A DNA stretch of 64,000 nucleotides from Mariniblastus sp. (GCA_011523945.1 WTFU01000162.1:1-64000), one strand, 5' to 3'; positions 36,875 through 45,907 are shown, numbered from the stretch's first letter. The notes: generated by a model not told the origin, from the letters alone. Numbers and translations: made by a program.

Positions 36875-39322
36875 TCACGCAGGAAATCGGTCGAGGATTT
36901 CTGACTGTTGAAACAGATCTTCGGTGATGTGTTCTCCAAGAGAGCGGTAGACTTCAAACTTTGTTTCATTGAAAAACTGATCGCTCGTCGATTCGTGAGG
37001 GAAGCTGCTGACCTTCCGTTTGTAAAACTTTACATATTCGGATTCATCCCCTGAGTACGACAACTTGATGTAGATAAAGACTCCCGTTGTGCCGTCGTGG
37101 TATTTGATTTCACCGACTGCAAAGTGTTGTTTTGAAACACCCTCTTGGTTGGGCAATAGGTCCGTTACGTCGATTTTGATTTTGGTGTCCATATCGATCT
37201 GTGCGTATCTTTGAATGGTGGTCAGGTCGAAGAAATTAAAATTCGGATCGGCACCGCCATCGACGCATATGATTGTTTTGCAGCGGCGTTGAAGCAATTC
37301 GTAAACCCCAAGATTTTCGATGTGGCCACCGTCCGAGCAATTGACAAACTTTCCTCGATCGCTGACGACGCCACACGCTTCGGCCATCAGAGACAGCAAG
37401 CCCGGGTTGCGCCGGAATAGCCATTGCGTGATTGTTTTACGGTGTGTTCTGCCGGGGTGAGGTAGCCAGTAATTTAGACGGAAGTTCAAAAGCGCCATGA
37501 TGAACGAGAGTGAACGAACTGTTTTTGCCCCCATCATCGGTCCCGCTGCTGCAGCGGAAATTGCCATGGCGGTTCCAAGGTCAAGGTTGCGATCAAACTC
37601 TTCCATCGATTTTGTATCGCAAAATCCTGTGTAATTACTTCCACAGAATCGTTTGGAAAGTAAAAACGGAACGGTTTTTCGCTGCCTCAATTGTGGGTCA
37701 GAACTCCCTTGAAGGTTCAATGCTGTGTTAATTAAATGGTAAGGCGCAGCGCTGCCATCCCGGGAAAGTTCGCTTAGACGTAAAGCGTCGGCAGAAATTA
37801 GTTTTTCGTTTTCCTCGGTTGTTTGGTTTTTCGGATCGGGTTGGATTAAAAAGGTTTTGCTAAGTCGATCTCTGTAAACTGGGTGAAGTGAAATGTGATT
37901 GATGTTGGCAAATAGGTAGTTGAAGAGTGCGAGGAGCGCTGCAATCAAATAGATATCCCATTCGGTCCTAAGACTTAAAATTGATAATTGAGGAATGGAC
38001 ACTACGTCATCCACAAAAGACGTGATGTCCAGCGTGAGGTCGCTTTGGTGGCGAGTTGAAAATGCTCGATAAACCGGCAGGAGATGTTGACTGGGGATCT
38101 CCGCATCATGTTTATGGGAAATTTTTAGAACGGAATCTTCAACGTTGGTAAGGTTTACGGAGTTGAAGTCGATATCGTAATGCGATGGGTCGAATTGTTT
38201 CTCTTTGAGGATGCTATCGACGACGTCCCGCAAACGCGTTTTTTTCTCAATGATCATGTCGATGGTCGACTCGGGGTTATCAATCACTCTCGCATAATCA
38301 TTGAGGGCGGCGATGTAAGTACGACTCGTTGCTGAGTTAACGTCAGGTGAATTAATCACGTAAATGCAGCAGATTAGGTAAAAGCCAATCAAGAGAACAG
38401 GAGCAATGGCTCCAACGCTCCAATAAATGATTGTGGTGCGAAACCGAATGAGTCCGATAATCAACAAGGTGACGAGGGCAAAGAAACCCCAGAGAACCGT
38501 GCTGCGAAAACCAAGTTGAAAATGGTATTGAATCGATTCGCTAATATTTCGAATGACGTTCTCGGCATCACTATCAACCAAGAACTCCAACCCTGCAAGT
38601 AGCGGGATCGTCAACAGCGAAATGATCGCGAGAACAAGAAACACCCCAGCTCGTTTTTCGGCTCGATTGCGTTGCTGCCAGGTCAGACGTCGTGAGTGCG
38701 TAATTGGGCGTAAGAAAACAGTCCCGATTAATGGCAAAATTCCAAGGATTGCTAACAGGTATCTGGGCACACCTAAACTGGACAGGCTAGATAGTTCAAA
38801 AAATATTTCGGTAAGGAAAACTAAAAAAATGATGATCGGTACGAACAGGAGTAAAGTTTGAATTACGCCGATAATAAATAACGCTGGCATGCGGAGTTGA
38901 TCTAGCACTCCCCCCGAGACTAAAAAATTGCTGCCATTTCTTAAGTGATTAAGAGCCGCGGGCTCAGCCTCAGCCGCGTGGTCAACGATCAGCCGCTCTC
39001 CGCTTTGGCAGCGGTGCGTTAGCGAAGATAGGCAAGCACCGGTGTAGCCGCCTCCTGAAACGGTAGATAAATAGTCGATCGAGTTAAACAATCCAGCTTT
39101 GATGAGCCCCTGGACAACTCCAAGGCTAAACGAAGCCGACCTGATGCCGCCGCCTGAAAGAGCGAGTCCAATTAATTCGTTGTCAACATTGGGCCCGGTG
39201 CCAGCAGCATTGATTGGAAATTCTCGCGGGTCACCAACGGTGGAACGTCGACGTTTTATTTCCTCAAGTTCTGCTGGAAATACCTCGTCAACAAATTGAT
39301 TTGCTTTAGCTTCGTCGGTCAT
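36875..39322 (-). CDS. Patatin-like phospholipase with internal membrane domain
   Basis: 815 residues. The patatin core begins at about 49: oxyanion loop ALSGGGIRSASFSLGV (G57-G59) and the nucleophile S89 in 'DYLSTVSGGGYTGACLSS'. The catalytic Asp is far downstream in 'NCSDGGHIENLGVYELL' (near 690). Between them lie several hydrophobic helices (about 125-150, 185-205, 225-245, 280-300, 310-330 and near 465), so a membrane domain seems inserted into the patatin fold. No signal peptide. The probable activity is membrane-bound lipid acyl hydrolysis; substrate unknown. Proteins of this GGGIRS type with membrane helices occur in many bacteria but are poorly studied. Confidence 0.85.
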   Translation of the reverse strand: MTDEAKANQFVDEVFPAELEEIKRRRSTVGDPREFPINAAGTGPNVDNELIGLALSGGGIRSASFSLGVVQGLIKAGLFNSIDYLSTVSGGGYTGACLSSLTHRCQSGERLIVDHAAEAEPAALNHLRNGSNFLVSGGVLDQLRMPALFIIGVIQTLLLFVPIIIFLVFLTEIFFELSSLSSLGVPRYLLAILGILPLIGTVFLRPITHSRRLTWQQRNRAEKRAGVFLVLAIISLLTIPLLAGLEFLVDSDAENVIRNISESIQYHFQLGFRSTVLWGFFALVTLLIIGLIRFRTTIIYWSVGAIAPVLLIGFYLICCIYVINSPDVNSATSRTYIAALNDYARVIDNPESTIDMIIEKKTRLRDVVDSILKEKQFDPSHYDIDFNSVNLTNVEDSVLKISHKHDAEIPSQHLLPVYRAFSTRHQSDLTLDITSFVDDVVSIPQLSILSLRTEWDIYLIAALLALFNYLFANINHISLHPVYRDRLSKTFLIQPDPKNQTTEENEKLISADALRLSELSRDGSAAPYHLINTALNLQGSSDPQLRQRKTVPFLLSKRFCGSNYTGFCDTKSMEEFDRNLDLGTAMAISAAAAGPMMGAKTVRSLSFIMALLNFRLNYWLPHPGRTHRKTITQWLFRRNPGLLSLMAEACGVVSDRGKFVNCSDGGHIENLGVYELLQRRCKTIICVDGGADPNFNFFDLTTIQRYAQIDMDTKIKIDVTDLLPNQEGVSKQHFAVGEIKYHDGTTGVFIYIKLSYSGDESEYVKFYKRKVSSFPHESTSDQFFNETKFEVYRSLGEHITEDLFQQSEILDRFPA

Positions 39323-39769
39323 TACAGGTTCTTGGGCAGGTTTTTAAGGTGAGCTAGAGAGCTATATTGGATGGAGTCTTAACGGTTGTCAAACCGTGGG
39401 GCGAGTTGTCTCGGTTGGAAGCTTGACGGCCAATGTTTATGGGGTACAGCAACAGATTGGCACAGATATTGGCTCACGAGCATAAAATGTAGCAAATTAG
39501 CGGCTGAATTTTTGGTGAGCTTTTGGGTGGCAAAGAAGCTTCGGTCTTTTCACTTGGTGTTTTCTGATTAACTTCCAGAAATAGGTTGCATCAGAATACT
39601 AGAAGTTTGCTGTTTGTTGTTGCGCCAACCGTTATAGTAACTTCAGATTTGCTGGTGAGTTGTATTGTGCGTTACCTGGGCCTGGTGATGATTCCCAGTC
39701 ATGATGCGTATGTAGGGGGGCAGCAATCTTTGGGTCGGATTGCCGATTTAGGATGAAGGATTGAATTTT
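39323..39769. other. Divergent intergenic region, patatin and sulfatase genes
   Basis: A 447-bp gap. A TATAGT hexamer at 39633-39638 with TTGCTG 19 bp upstream is a weak plus-strand promoter candidate about 130 bp before the sulfatase start. A 61-codon plus-strand frame (39386-39571) has no family features or ribosome-binding site and is not called. No RNA gene was seen. Confidence 0.4.
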
Positions 39770-41263
39770 ATGAACCGTTTTTGTCTTTGCGTTTTGGTCG
39801 CTTATTTAATCGTGGCTGATGTTAATTTGAGTCTTATGGCGGGTGAACCTGGAAAAGCAGGAGATCAGCCAAACATTCTATGGATCGTAGGTGAGAATTT
39901 AAAACTCGATTTAGGGTGCTATGGAGCCAAGAACGTGCGTACTCCCAATCTCGATAAATTGGCTAGCGGTGGTGTGATGTACACCCGTGTTTTTTCAACT
40001 TCCCCGGTATGCGCTCCTAGTCGAAGTGCCTTTTTTGTAGGGATGTATCAGACGACGACGGATATGCACAATATGCGATCCCATCGAAGCGATGGTTACC
40101 GTCTACCTGATGGGGTAAGGCCCTTATCGCACCGTTTGAAGGATGTTGGATATTATACAGCGAATATCAAAACGATCGGAGAGGAAGTCGTCGGTTCGGG
40201 GAAGCTGGATTTAAATTTTGTTGAAGAAGGGAAGTTGTACGATTCGAATCGTTGGGAAGATTTGAAATCAAATCAGCCATTTTTCGCACAAGTGAATACG
40301 TTGGAAGCCGAGTATGATATTTACGATCGACAAACATGGCGACAGCCACGCGTTGAATGGAAGGGAGAGAAGACGCATGAGAAAATCGCAACTGAAGAAA
40401 ACGTCACTCCCCCGCCCTACTATCCAGATCATCCCGTTGTAAAAAAGGAATGGGCTCGCTATCTCAACTCAATTTCTGGAATGGATCGCTCGGTTGGGAA
40501 GATACTTAACCAGCTAAAAGAAGATGGGCTCGCGGATAACACAATCATCATGTTTTTTGGTGACAACGGCAGAATCGAGCCTCGAGGGATCCATTGGTGC
40601 TACGATACCGGATTACATGTTCCAATGATTATTCACTGGCCGGCAAATTTTCCCGAACCGAACGGCTATCGAGCAGGGACGGTTAATGAACAGGTGATTA
40701 GTTTGATCGATTTGACCCCCACGACGCTTGGGTTTGCAGGAATTGATCCGCCCTTTGGAATGCAGGGGCGTAAATTCATGGGGGCAGAGTTACCACCGCC
40801 TAGGAAATATGCATTCTCAGCGAGAGATCGGATCGATGAGACCGTAAATCGCATACGGAGCGTCCGCGGAAAACGATATCACTACATTAAAAACTACTAT
40901 CCTGATCGACATTTTACTTCCCTCAACCGCTACAAGGAAAAATGTTTTCCGATCAAACCGTTGATGAGAAAGCTAATGTCAGAAGGTAAATTGTCAGGCG
41001 CAGCGGCTGATTTAATGTCCCCCACGGTTGCTCCGGAACAGTTGTTCGATACCTGGGAGGATCCCCACGAGATCAATAATTTGGCGGAATCTGACTCACC
41101 TGAACATCAGGCCATATTATTGCGCATGCGACAGGCATTGGATTTGTGGATTATTGAAACGAATGATCGTGGCAATTTTCCAGAGCCCCCCGAGGTTGTT
41201 GCTCCGTTCGAAAAAGAAATGCATGACTGGTTTGGAACTCCGACCTGGTATCAAAAAAAATAA
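39770..41263 (+). CDS. Sulfatase of the heparan-N-sulfatase-like type, exported
   Basis: 497 residues from the ATG at 39770, with AAGGA 9 nt upstream; an in-frame TTG at 39761 would abut the ribosome-binding site. Signal peptide 1-24. The formylglycine site is C81 in C-A-P-S-R with 'SAFFVGMYQ', and the distal pair is in FFGDNGR. The C-terminal 'VAPEQLFDTWEDPHEINNLA' is typical of this subgroup. An oddity is the first metal motif: WIVGENLKLDLGCYG, so E42-N43 stand where sulfatases normally have Asp-Asp or Glu-Asp. It may be an active enzyme with altered metal binding or a changed specificity. It is followed 45 bp later by a PLD-family gene. Confidence 0.9.
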   Translation: MNRFCLCVLVAYLIVADVNLSLMAGEPGKAGDQPNILWIVGENLKLDLGCYGAKNVRTPNLDKLASGGVMYTRVFSTSPVCAPSRSAFFVGMYQTTTDMHNMRSHRSDGYRLPDGVRPLSHRLKDVGYYTANIKTIGEEVVGSGKLDLNFVEEGKLYDSNRWEDLKSNQPFFAQVNTLEAEYDIYDRQTWRQPRVEWKGEKTHEKIATEENVTPPPYYPDHPVVKKEWARYLNSISGMDRSVGKILNQLKEDGLADNTIIMFFGDNGRIEPRGIHWCYDTGLHVPMIIHWPANFPEPNGYRAGTVNEQVISLIDLTPTTLGFAGIDPPFGMQGRKFMGAELPPPRKYAFSARDRIDETVNRIRSVRGKRYHYIKNYYPDRHFTSLNRYKEKCFPIKPLMRKLMSEGKLSGAAADLMSPTVAPEQLFDTWEDPHEINNLAESDSPEHQAILLRMRQALDLWIIETNDRGNFPEPPEVVAPFEKEMHDWFGTPTWYQKK

Positions 41264-41308
41264 TCAATGCATTAGCTGATCGATACGATCCTTTCAGGAA
41301 AATTAGTG

Positions 41309-41983
41309 ATGGACAAACAGCAACTCATAGCCAATTTGAGAGCCACCCTGGAAGACTATCGAATGACTCGAGGTGAGAAGCGAGCATTAAAGGAACGAAT
41401 GGAAGGGCGTTCTCGATCCGAGAGGGACAGTTTGCGCCATGAGGCGTTTGAGTTGGCACGAGGGGAGTTGTCTAGCCCGCAGGCAGTTGAAATTACGAAA
41501 TGGCTGGAGTCGGTTGTAAAGCTTCTGGTATTAGAGCCAGTTTCGTCCGATCTTCAGTCGGAGGCCTTCTTCAGCCCAGAGGATAACTGTGTCGCGAAAT
41601 TAGTTTCTTTATTAATGCTCGCGCGCAAGTCAATTGATATTTGCGTATTTACAATCACGGACGATCGAATTGCTTCGGCGATTCTTGATGCGCATCGACG
41701 GAAAGTTGCCATCCGAATAATCACGGACGATGAAAAGGCGGAAGATCTCGGTTCCGATGTTTTTCATCTTCGGGACGTGGGGGTTCCGGTGCGTACCGAT
41801 AAAAACCCAGATCACATGCATCACAAATATGCGTTATTTGATCGTGAGCGACTTTTAACGGGAAGCTACAACTGGACGCGCAGTGCGGCTTTTCGGAACG
41901 AAGAGAATTTTATCGTCACGAACGACGCTAAGCTGGTGAAACGGTTTGGCATTCATTTTGACCGACTTTGGAAAAAGTATTAG
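41309..41983 (+). CDS. Phospholipase D-family protein with a single HKD motif
   Basis: 224 residues from the ATG at 41309 (AGGAA 8 nt upstream). The N-terminal 80 residues are a charged helical region ('MTRGEKRALKERMEGRSRS'). The PLD domain (about 85-224) has one HKD motif, H171-x-K173-(4)-D178, in 'HMHHKYALFDRERLLTGSYN', and 'ARKSIDICVFTITDDRIASA' as first strand. Single-HKD proteins of this size (Nuc, mitochondrial PLD6/Zucchini) dimerise to build the active site and act as nucleases or phospholipases. No signal peptide, so cytoplasmic nuclease or cardiolipin hydrolase are both possible. Probably co-transcribed with the sulfatase, though a functional link is not evident. Confidence 0.88.
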   Translation: MDKQQLIANLRATLEDYRMTRGEKRALKERMEGRSRSERDSLRHEAFELARGELSSPQAVEITKWLESVVKLLVLEPVSSDLQSEAFFSPEDNCVAKLVSLLMLARKSIDICVFTITDDRIASAILDAHRRKVAIRIITDDEKAEDLGSDVFHLRDVGVPVRTDKNPDHMHHKYALFDRERLLTGSYNWTRSAAFRNEENFIVTNDAKLVKRFGIHFDRLWKKY

Positions 41984-42032
41984 TTGTTGGGCAAGTTGGC
42001 TGTAATTTCACAGGCGTTTCGCGCAGCTCTCA

Positions 42033-42064
42033 GTTGAAATGTTGAAATGTTGAAATGTTGAAAT
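42033..42064. repeat. Tandem repeat, four copies of GTTGAAAT
   Basis: Four perfect head-to-tail copies of the 8-mer GTTGAAAT in the 256-bp gap before the lipoprotein gene. No spacers, so this is a short tandem repeat and not CRISPR. Such tracts can vary in copy number by slippage. Confidence 0.9.
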
Positions 42065-42239
42065 ATTAGGTTGTGGTAGTTTTCCGACCACTAGCATTTG
42101 GATTCAAATGCTACGGGAAGGATGGAAGCCAGTCGGTGCGTTATGTCAGTGCTGGGCGGGAAATGAAAATTTGCGTTTTTGAACGTTTTGGGTGATACTC
42201 CCTTCACTTCCAAAAATGCTGTTTAGCCTCGAATCTCAA

Positions 42240-42713
42240 ATGAAAAATCGACGTTTCCCTAGTTGCTCAGGCGCAGTCCTGTGCTTTTTTGCTGTTTGCT
42301 TCTTTTTGATGGCGATCGGTTGCGAAGGCCCACCCGTTTCTGACCAGGAACAGGGGGATGTCTACGGGCAATTGAACTCGATTCAATCCTGCTATTTGCA
42401 GTATTTAATGCAGTACAACAAGGCACCGGCATCAGCCGACGATTTGGCTCCACTCCTTGAGCAGGCGGGTTTAACGGGGCCGGATGTTTTCCGTTCTTCA
42501 AGAGATGGCGCAGATTTTGTCATATTCTGGGGAGTAAAGCCCAATCTTCAGGGGGGCGGAAATATTGTGCTTGGTCATGAGGCTTCCGGTGTGGATGACC
42601 AATGGGTTGTCATGACATCGATGGGAGTCGTCGCGATGTCGGCGGCAGAATTTCGAGAGGCCGAGTTTCCCAAGGGACATTCCGCTCCAGCTGGATTAAC
42701 TGATTCGGAGTGA
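42240..42713 (+). CDS. Small putative lipoprotein upstream of the DUF1559 gene
   Basis: 157 residues from the ATG at 42240; a longer frame from 42192 adds 16 residues before the export signal. Basic N-terminus, hydrophobic core and a lipobox ending at C28 (FFLMAIGC) indicate a lipoprotein. The mature part is small and acidic: 'GQLNSIQSCYLQYLMQYNKA' and 'SADDLAPLLEQAGL' form a helical start, then short strands ('DFVIFWGVKP', 'GHEASGVDDQWVVMTSMG'). This resembles small proteins often placed directly before DUF1559 prepilin-like genes in planctomycetes. The function is unknown. The DUF1559 gene follows after 56 bp. Confidence 0.75.
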   Translation: MKNRRFPSCSGAVLCFFAVCFFLMAIGCEGPPVSDQEQGDVYGQLNSIQSCYLQYLMQYNKAPASADDLAPLLEQAGLTGPDVFRSSRDGADFVIFWGVKPNLQGGGNIVLGHEASGVDDQWVVMTSMGVVAMSAAEFREAEFPKGHSAPAGLTDSE

Positions 42714-42769
42714 TCGTTGATTCAAGAGATCTGACTTCATTAATTTTTTATTTAGCAGCGAGTTAGTTT

Positions 42770-43636
42770 ATGAACGGTTCACGAAATAAGGGGTTCACCC
42801 TAGTCGAGTTGTTAGTGGTGATTGCCATCATTGGAATTTTGATTGGAATGTTGTTGCCGGCGGTGCAGCAGGTCCGTGAGGCTGCGCGACGGACTGCGTG
42901 CTCCAACAATTTAAAGCAAATTGGAATTGCGATCCATGATTACGAAAGCTCGTTGCAGTTATTTCCTGATGGAGGTAAGAACTGGTGGGCCGGTAGAAGG
43001 AAACAGGGTAGTGTTCCCAGGATGGCACCTGATCAAAATTGGGGTTGGCTCTACCAGATTCTACCCTTTATCGAGCAAAATAATCTCTATGACGAACCCA
43101 ACGATGCGATCGTAAGACGGACACCGGTCCCCGCCTATTTTTGTGCTTCCCGCCGTCCACCAACGGTACTTGGAGGAACGCGGGCAGTGAATGATTACGC
43201 GGGGAATGGCGGTTTAAGACTCAACGGAGGAGGACTTGGTAACTGGGGCGATGGTAAAAATGGCGGCGTGATTGTAAGAGGAGGGTTTGCCCCCGAGGTC
43301 AACTTTGGTTCCATTACAGACGGTTCTTCCAATACGATTCTCGCTGGCGAAAAAGCATTAAACCCAAGAGATTACGATCGCTTCAGTACCGCCGATAATG
43401 AAGGGTACACCAGCGGATGGGACTGGGACATTATCCGCTGGGGAGATTTGTTGCCGTGTTCCGATCGAGAGGCAAATTCTGCTGACTATCGGTTCGGTTC
43501 CGCACACTCCGGTGGAGTCAATATGGTTTTTGTTGATGGCTCCGTTCACTTTATTCAACGGAATGTTGATCTCGATGTTTATAAAAACGCGATTCAACGT
43601 GATGACGGAAGTGCGTCGAATATATTTGATGAGTGA
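42770..43636 (+). CDS. DUF1559 (SBP_bac_10) protein with type IV prepilin N-terminus
   Basis: 288 residues. The N-terminus has a class III signal: G8 then F9-T-L-V-E13 (GFTLVELLVVIAIIGILIGM), cut by prepilin peptidase before F9, with Glu at mature position 5. The DUF1559 domain follows: 'QQVREAARRTACSNNLKQIG', 'ALHDYES'-like helix, 'NWGWLYQILPFIEQNNLYD', 'DGSSNTILAGEK', and the C-terminal signature 'GSAHSGGVNMVFVDGSVHFI'. Planctomycetes carry dozens of these pseudopilin-like exported proteins; their role (surface structure or secretion) is not established. A terminator lies about 55 bp after the gene. Confidence 0.95.
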   Translation: MNGSRNKGFTLVELLVVIAIIGILIGMLLPAVQQVREAARRTACSNNLKQIGIAIHDYESSLQLFPDGGKNWWAGRRKQGSVPRMAPDQNWGWLYQILPFIEQNNLYDEPNDAIVRRTPVPAYFCASRRPPTVLGGTRAVNDYAGNGGLRLNGGGLGNWGDGKNGGVIVRGGFAPEVNFGSITDGSSNTILAGEKALNPRDYDRFSTADNEGYTSGWDWDIIRWGDLLPCSDREANSADYRFGSAHSGGVNMVFVDGSVHFIQRNVDLDVYKNAIQRDDGSASNIFDE

Positions 43637-44069
43637 TTGACGAAGAGTTCATGCAATGATTCTTGCGTGGCGTGATATATTCAATTTTGAAAAGCCGATG
43701 GTTTCTTGGAAATCATCGGCTTTCTTCATGCCTGGATTTTCGTCTTTCATTCCGTCACAAAAATTGCCTTGTGGATGAGCCTGGTTGCAATGTTGGCCTT
43801 GCCGTATCTCGTAGTTGCTAGCGTCAGAAGAAGAGTCTGGTAATGTGTTTACCCTCACTTTCCGTATGCGGTGCTTGCGACAAATAAATTAGGGTAGGTT
43901 ATCGAAGGCACTTGATTTAGTTTATAGACAACTCGGTGACCTGTTTTAAAGATTCGACCAACAAGATAAACGACTTGTTTGGAGAGAGTTCTAGCGGGTA
44001 TGAGAAGTGATTTCCGAAGGAATGGAACGCTGGAAGATATTAGCCTTACCCCCATGGAAGGGAGTACGC
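43637..44069. other. Intergenic region after the DUF1559 gene
   Basis: A 433-bp stretch. It contains the terminator of the DUF1559 unit (43691-43725) and then the upstream region of the gluzincin-like gene, ending in a very good ribosome-binding site (GGAAGGGAG, 44056-44064). In-frame start codons at 44007 and 44022 lack a usable site. No promoter boxes of good quality were seen. Confidence 0.5.
43691..43725 (+). terminator. Rho-independent terminator of the lipoprotein-DUF1559 unit
   Basis: AAAGCCGATGGTTT and AAATCATCGGCTTT pair over 14 bp (one G-T) with a five-base loop, followed by TCTTC. The stem is long and GC-containing; the T tract is short. Confidence 0.65.
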
Positions 44070-45146
44070 ATGAGCGTGCGACTGATTCAAGTTTGTTGTC
44101 TTTGCAGTTTGCTGCTTGGATTTGCCAATTCTGAAGTGACCAGCGGTTTTGATGGACGAGGGCTGCCGCGAGGTAAAGTCGAGAGTGCGAATTTTGTTGT
44201 TTATGCTGCGGATTATCGTTTGGCGACACAAATCAGTCAGCGAGCAGAGGCATATCGCAAGTCTTTGGCAATTGAATGGACTGGTCAAGAATTGGCTCCC
44301 TGGAGCCAGAAGTGCCCAATAGAAGTGGAATTAGGAGGCGCCTCGAGTGGCGAAACCAGTTTCGCATTTGTTGATCAACCCAATGGTCGTGGTTATCCCA
44401 TTGAATGGCAGATGAAGATTCGGGGACCGTATGAGCGAGTGTTAGATTCGGTTCTACCGCATGAAATTACCCATACGATCTTTGCGACTCATTTTGGGCA
44501 GCCGTTGCCGAGGTGGGCTGATGAAGGCGCGTGTACGATGGTCGAACATGAGCTGGAAAAGAATAAAAATCACCAATTGCTAATGGAATTCTTACATTCC
44601 AAGCCATCGATGGGAATTCCATTTAATCGCATGTTCGTAATGCGATCTTATCCTCGTCAAATTCTTCCGCTTTACGCTCAGGGCTATAGCGTCGCCAAAT
44701 TTCTGATCTATCAGGGCGGGAAGCAAAGATTTGTTGAATACATCGGGGAGGGGCTGAAGCAGGATGAAATGAATCGTGGTTCTGCTGGGTGGAGTGCGGT
44801 AACTGCGGAATTCTACGGATATAAAGATCTATCAGAACTGCAGACGTCATGGATTAAGTGGGTTGGTGATGGGAGTGACGAATTCGTTTTAAAGACTGCT
44901 GGAAATCCGTATTCAAAAATGGCTTTCGAAAACGGCTCGGACTCTACCTATGCAATTAATACCCAGCCATCCGAAAAAGTTGCAACACTTAATATGGGGA
45001 GAGCTGAAAATAGTTTTTCTGAAAAGACTGCCGCTCCGATGGAGAGTCGTAACTCACAAGTGAGTAACAAGACTCGCGCTTTTGAGATTCCGATTTATCG
45101 ACACCCAAAGAATATGAGTCAAGGTGCCAAGCCAGTTTTACGTTGA
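44070..45146 (+). CDS. Exported gluzincin-like putative metallopeptidase
   Basis: 358 residues from the ATG at 44070, chosen for its strong ribosome-binding site (5 nt spacing) and signal peptide (MSVRLIQVCCLCSLLLGFAN). The core has a zinc-peptidase signature: H131-E132-x-x-H135 in VLPHEITHTIFATHFG and, 17 residues later, E152 in LPRWADEGACTMVE, the pattern of MA-clan gluzincins (HExxH...E). A helix with 'LYAQGYSVAKFLIYQGGKQR' follows, typical of peptidase MA-like domains. The C-terminal 70 residues are Ser/Asn/Lys-rich and probably disordered. It is likely an exported peptidase; substrate unknown. Confidence 0.75.
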   Translation: MSVRLIQVCCLCSLLLGFANSEVTSGFDGRGLPRGKVESANFVVYAADYRLATQISQRAEAYRKSLAIEWTGQELAPWSQKCPIEVELGGASSGETSFAFVDQPNGRGYPIEWQMKIRGPYERVLDSVLPHEITHTIFATHFGQPLPRWADEGACTMVEHELEKNKNHQLLMEFLHSKPSMGIPFNRMFVMRSYPRQILPLYAQGYSVAKFLIYQGGKQRFVEYIGEGLKQDEMNRGSAGWSAVTAEFYGYKDLSELQTSWIKWVGDGSDEFVLKTAGNPYSKMAFENGSDSTYAINTQPSEKVATLNMGRAENSFSEKTAAPMESRNSQVSNKTRAFEIPIYRHPKNMSQGAKPVLR

Positions 45147-45204
45147 GGTTTGTAAGAACTTGACATTTCTTAAATAAACCAGTGGTTCCTTGAAGGTCCG
45201 TAGT

Positions 45205-45900
45205 ATGGGGTTCTGGAAGTTCTTATTCGGTAGGCGTCAATTTACGTACTTTGATGATGCCTATGCTTTTACTCGCGAATCTCTCTGGAGTTCACTTCAG
45301 GATACGCTGAAGTCGGAACGCTATACCGATAAGCCGGTTTGGCTGGTTGTTCATTTTTTTGACACGTTTACCTGGCTGCAGGATCGGCTCGAAGAAAGTG
45401 GCATCGCCTATGAGATTGAGATGTCGGAAGTAGATGCCAAACGATTAGGCTATGATTCTCTGATTACTCAAAAAGGGGTCCGGCTGGTGCTGGCCGAGAC
45501 GCTCCAAACCGTAAATGAGATGTCGCGCCCGAATGTGGATTTAGAGAGATCATTGGCGATAATCGTACTTGAGCGTCATCCGTTGCTTGAGCATGACCTT
45601 CGAATTGAGAGAATTGCAAGGTGCTTTCCAATTCGGGTTGAGTATGGTCATTATCTCGCGCTCAACGATTCGGTGGTTCAAATGGTAGTGAACGAATCAA
45701 CAGTAAAGATTCTGCAGCAATTGGGAATGAACGAGCATGAACTAATCACAAGTACGATGTTGACTCGGCGTTTGAAAAAAGTACTCCAGCGGATGCAAGC
45801 GAGCTTTCAATTCGATCATGATGCAGACTCGGCCAAAGAGTGGATCGAATTAAATTCGCGTAATGATGCTGACTTCTCGGGGAGAGAATCAAAAAGTTAG
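45205..45900 (+). CDS. Conserved-looking protein of unknown function
   Basis: 231 residues from the ATG at 45205 (GAAGG at 45192-45196, 8 nt spacing); the TTG at 45190 is the alternative. No signal peptide or membrane helix despite the hydrophobic 'MGFWKFLFGRRQFTYFDDAY' start. The central part looks like an alpha/beta fold ('KPVWLVVHFFDTFTWLQDRL', 'GVRLVLAETLQTV', 'LAIIVLERHPLLEHD'). The strand-helix order recalls a Rossmann-like, helicase-C-like half domain, but no motif is clear. A Lys/Arg-rich helix (about 185-205) follows. It lies 58 bp after the gluzincin gene on the same strand and converges on the M28 gene with 7 bp between. Confidence 0.6.
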   Translation: MGFWKFLFGRRQFTYFDDAYAFTRESLWSSLQDTLKSERYTDKPVWLVVHFFDTFTWLQDRLEESGIAYEIEMSEVDAKRLGYDSLITQKGVRLVLAETLQTVNEMSRPNVDLERSLAIIVLERHPLLEHDLRIERIARCFPIRVEYGHYLALNDSVVQMVVNESTVKILQQLGMNEHELITSTMLTRRLKKVLQRMQASFQFDHDADSAKEWIELNSRNDADFSGRESKS

Positions 45901-45907
45901 AGGGGGT

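Noticed and set aside
39386-39571. 61-codon plus-strand ORF in the patatin-sulfatase gap
   Set aside because: Trp/Cys-rich composition unlike neighbouring genes, no ribosome-binding site and no recognisable domain.
42033-42064. CRISPR-like repeat
   Set aside because: The units are only 8 bp and directly adjacent, without spacers; no cas genes are in the window.
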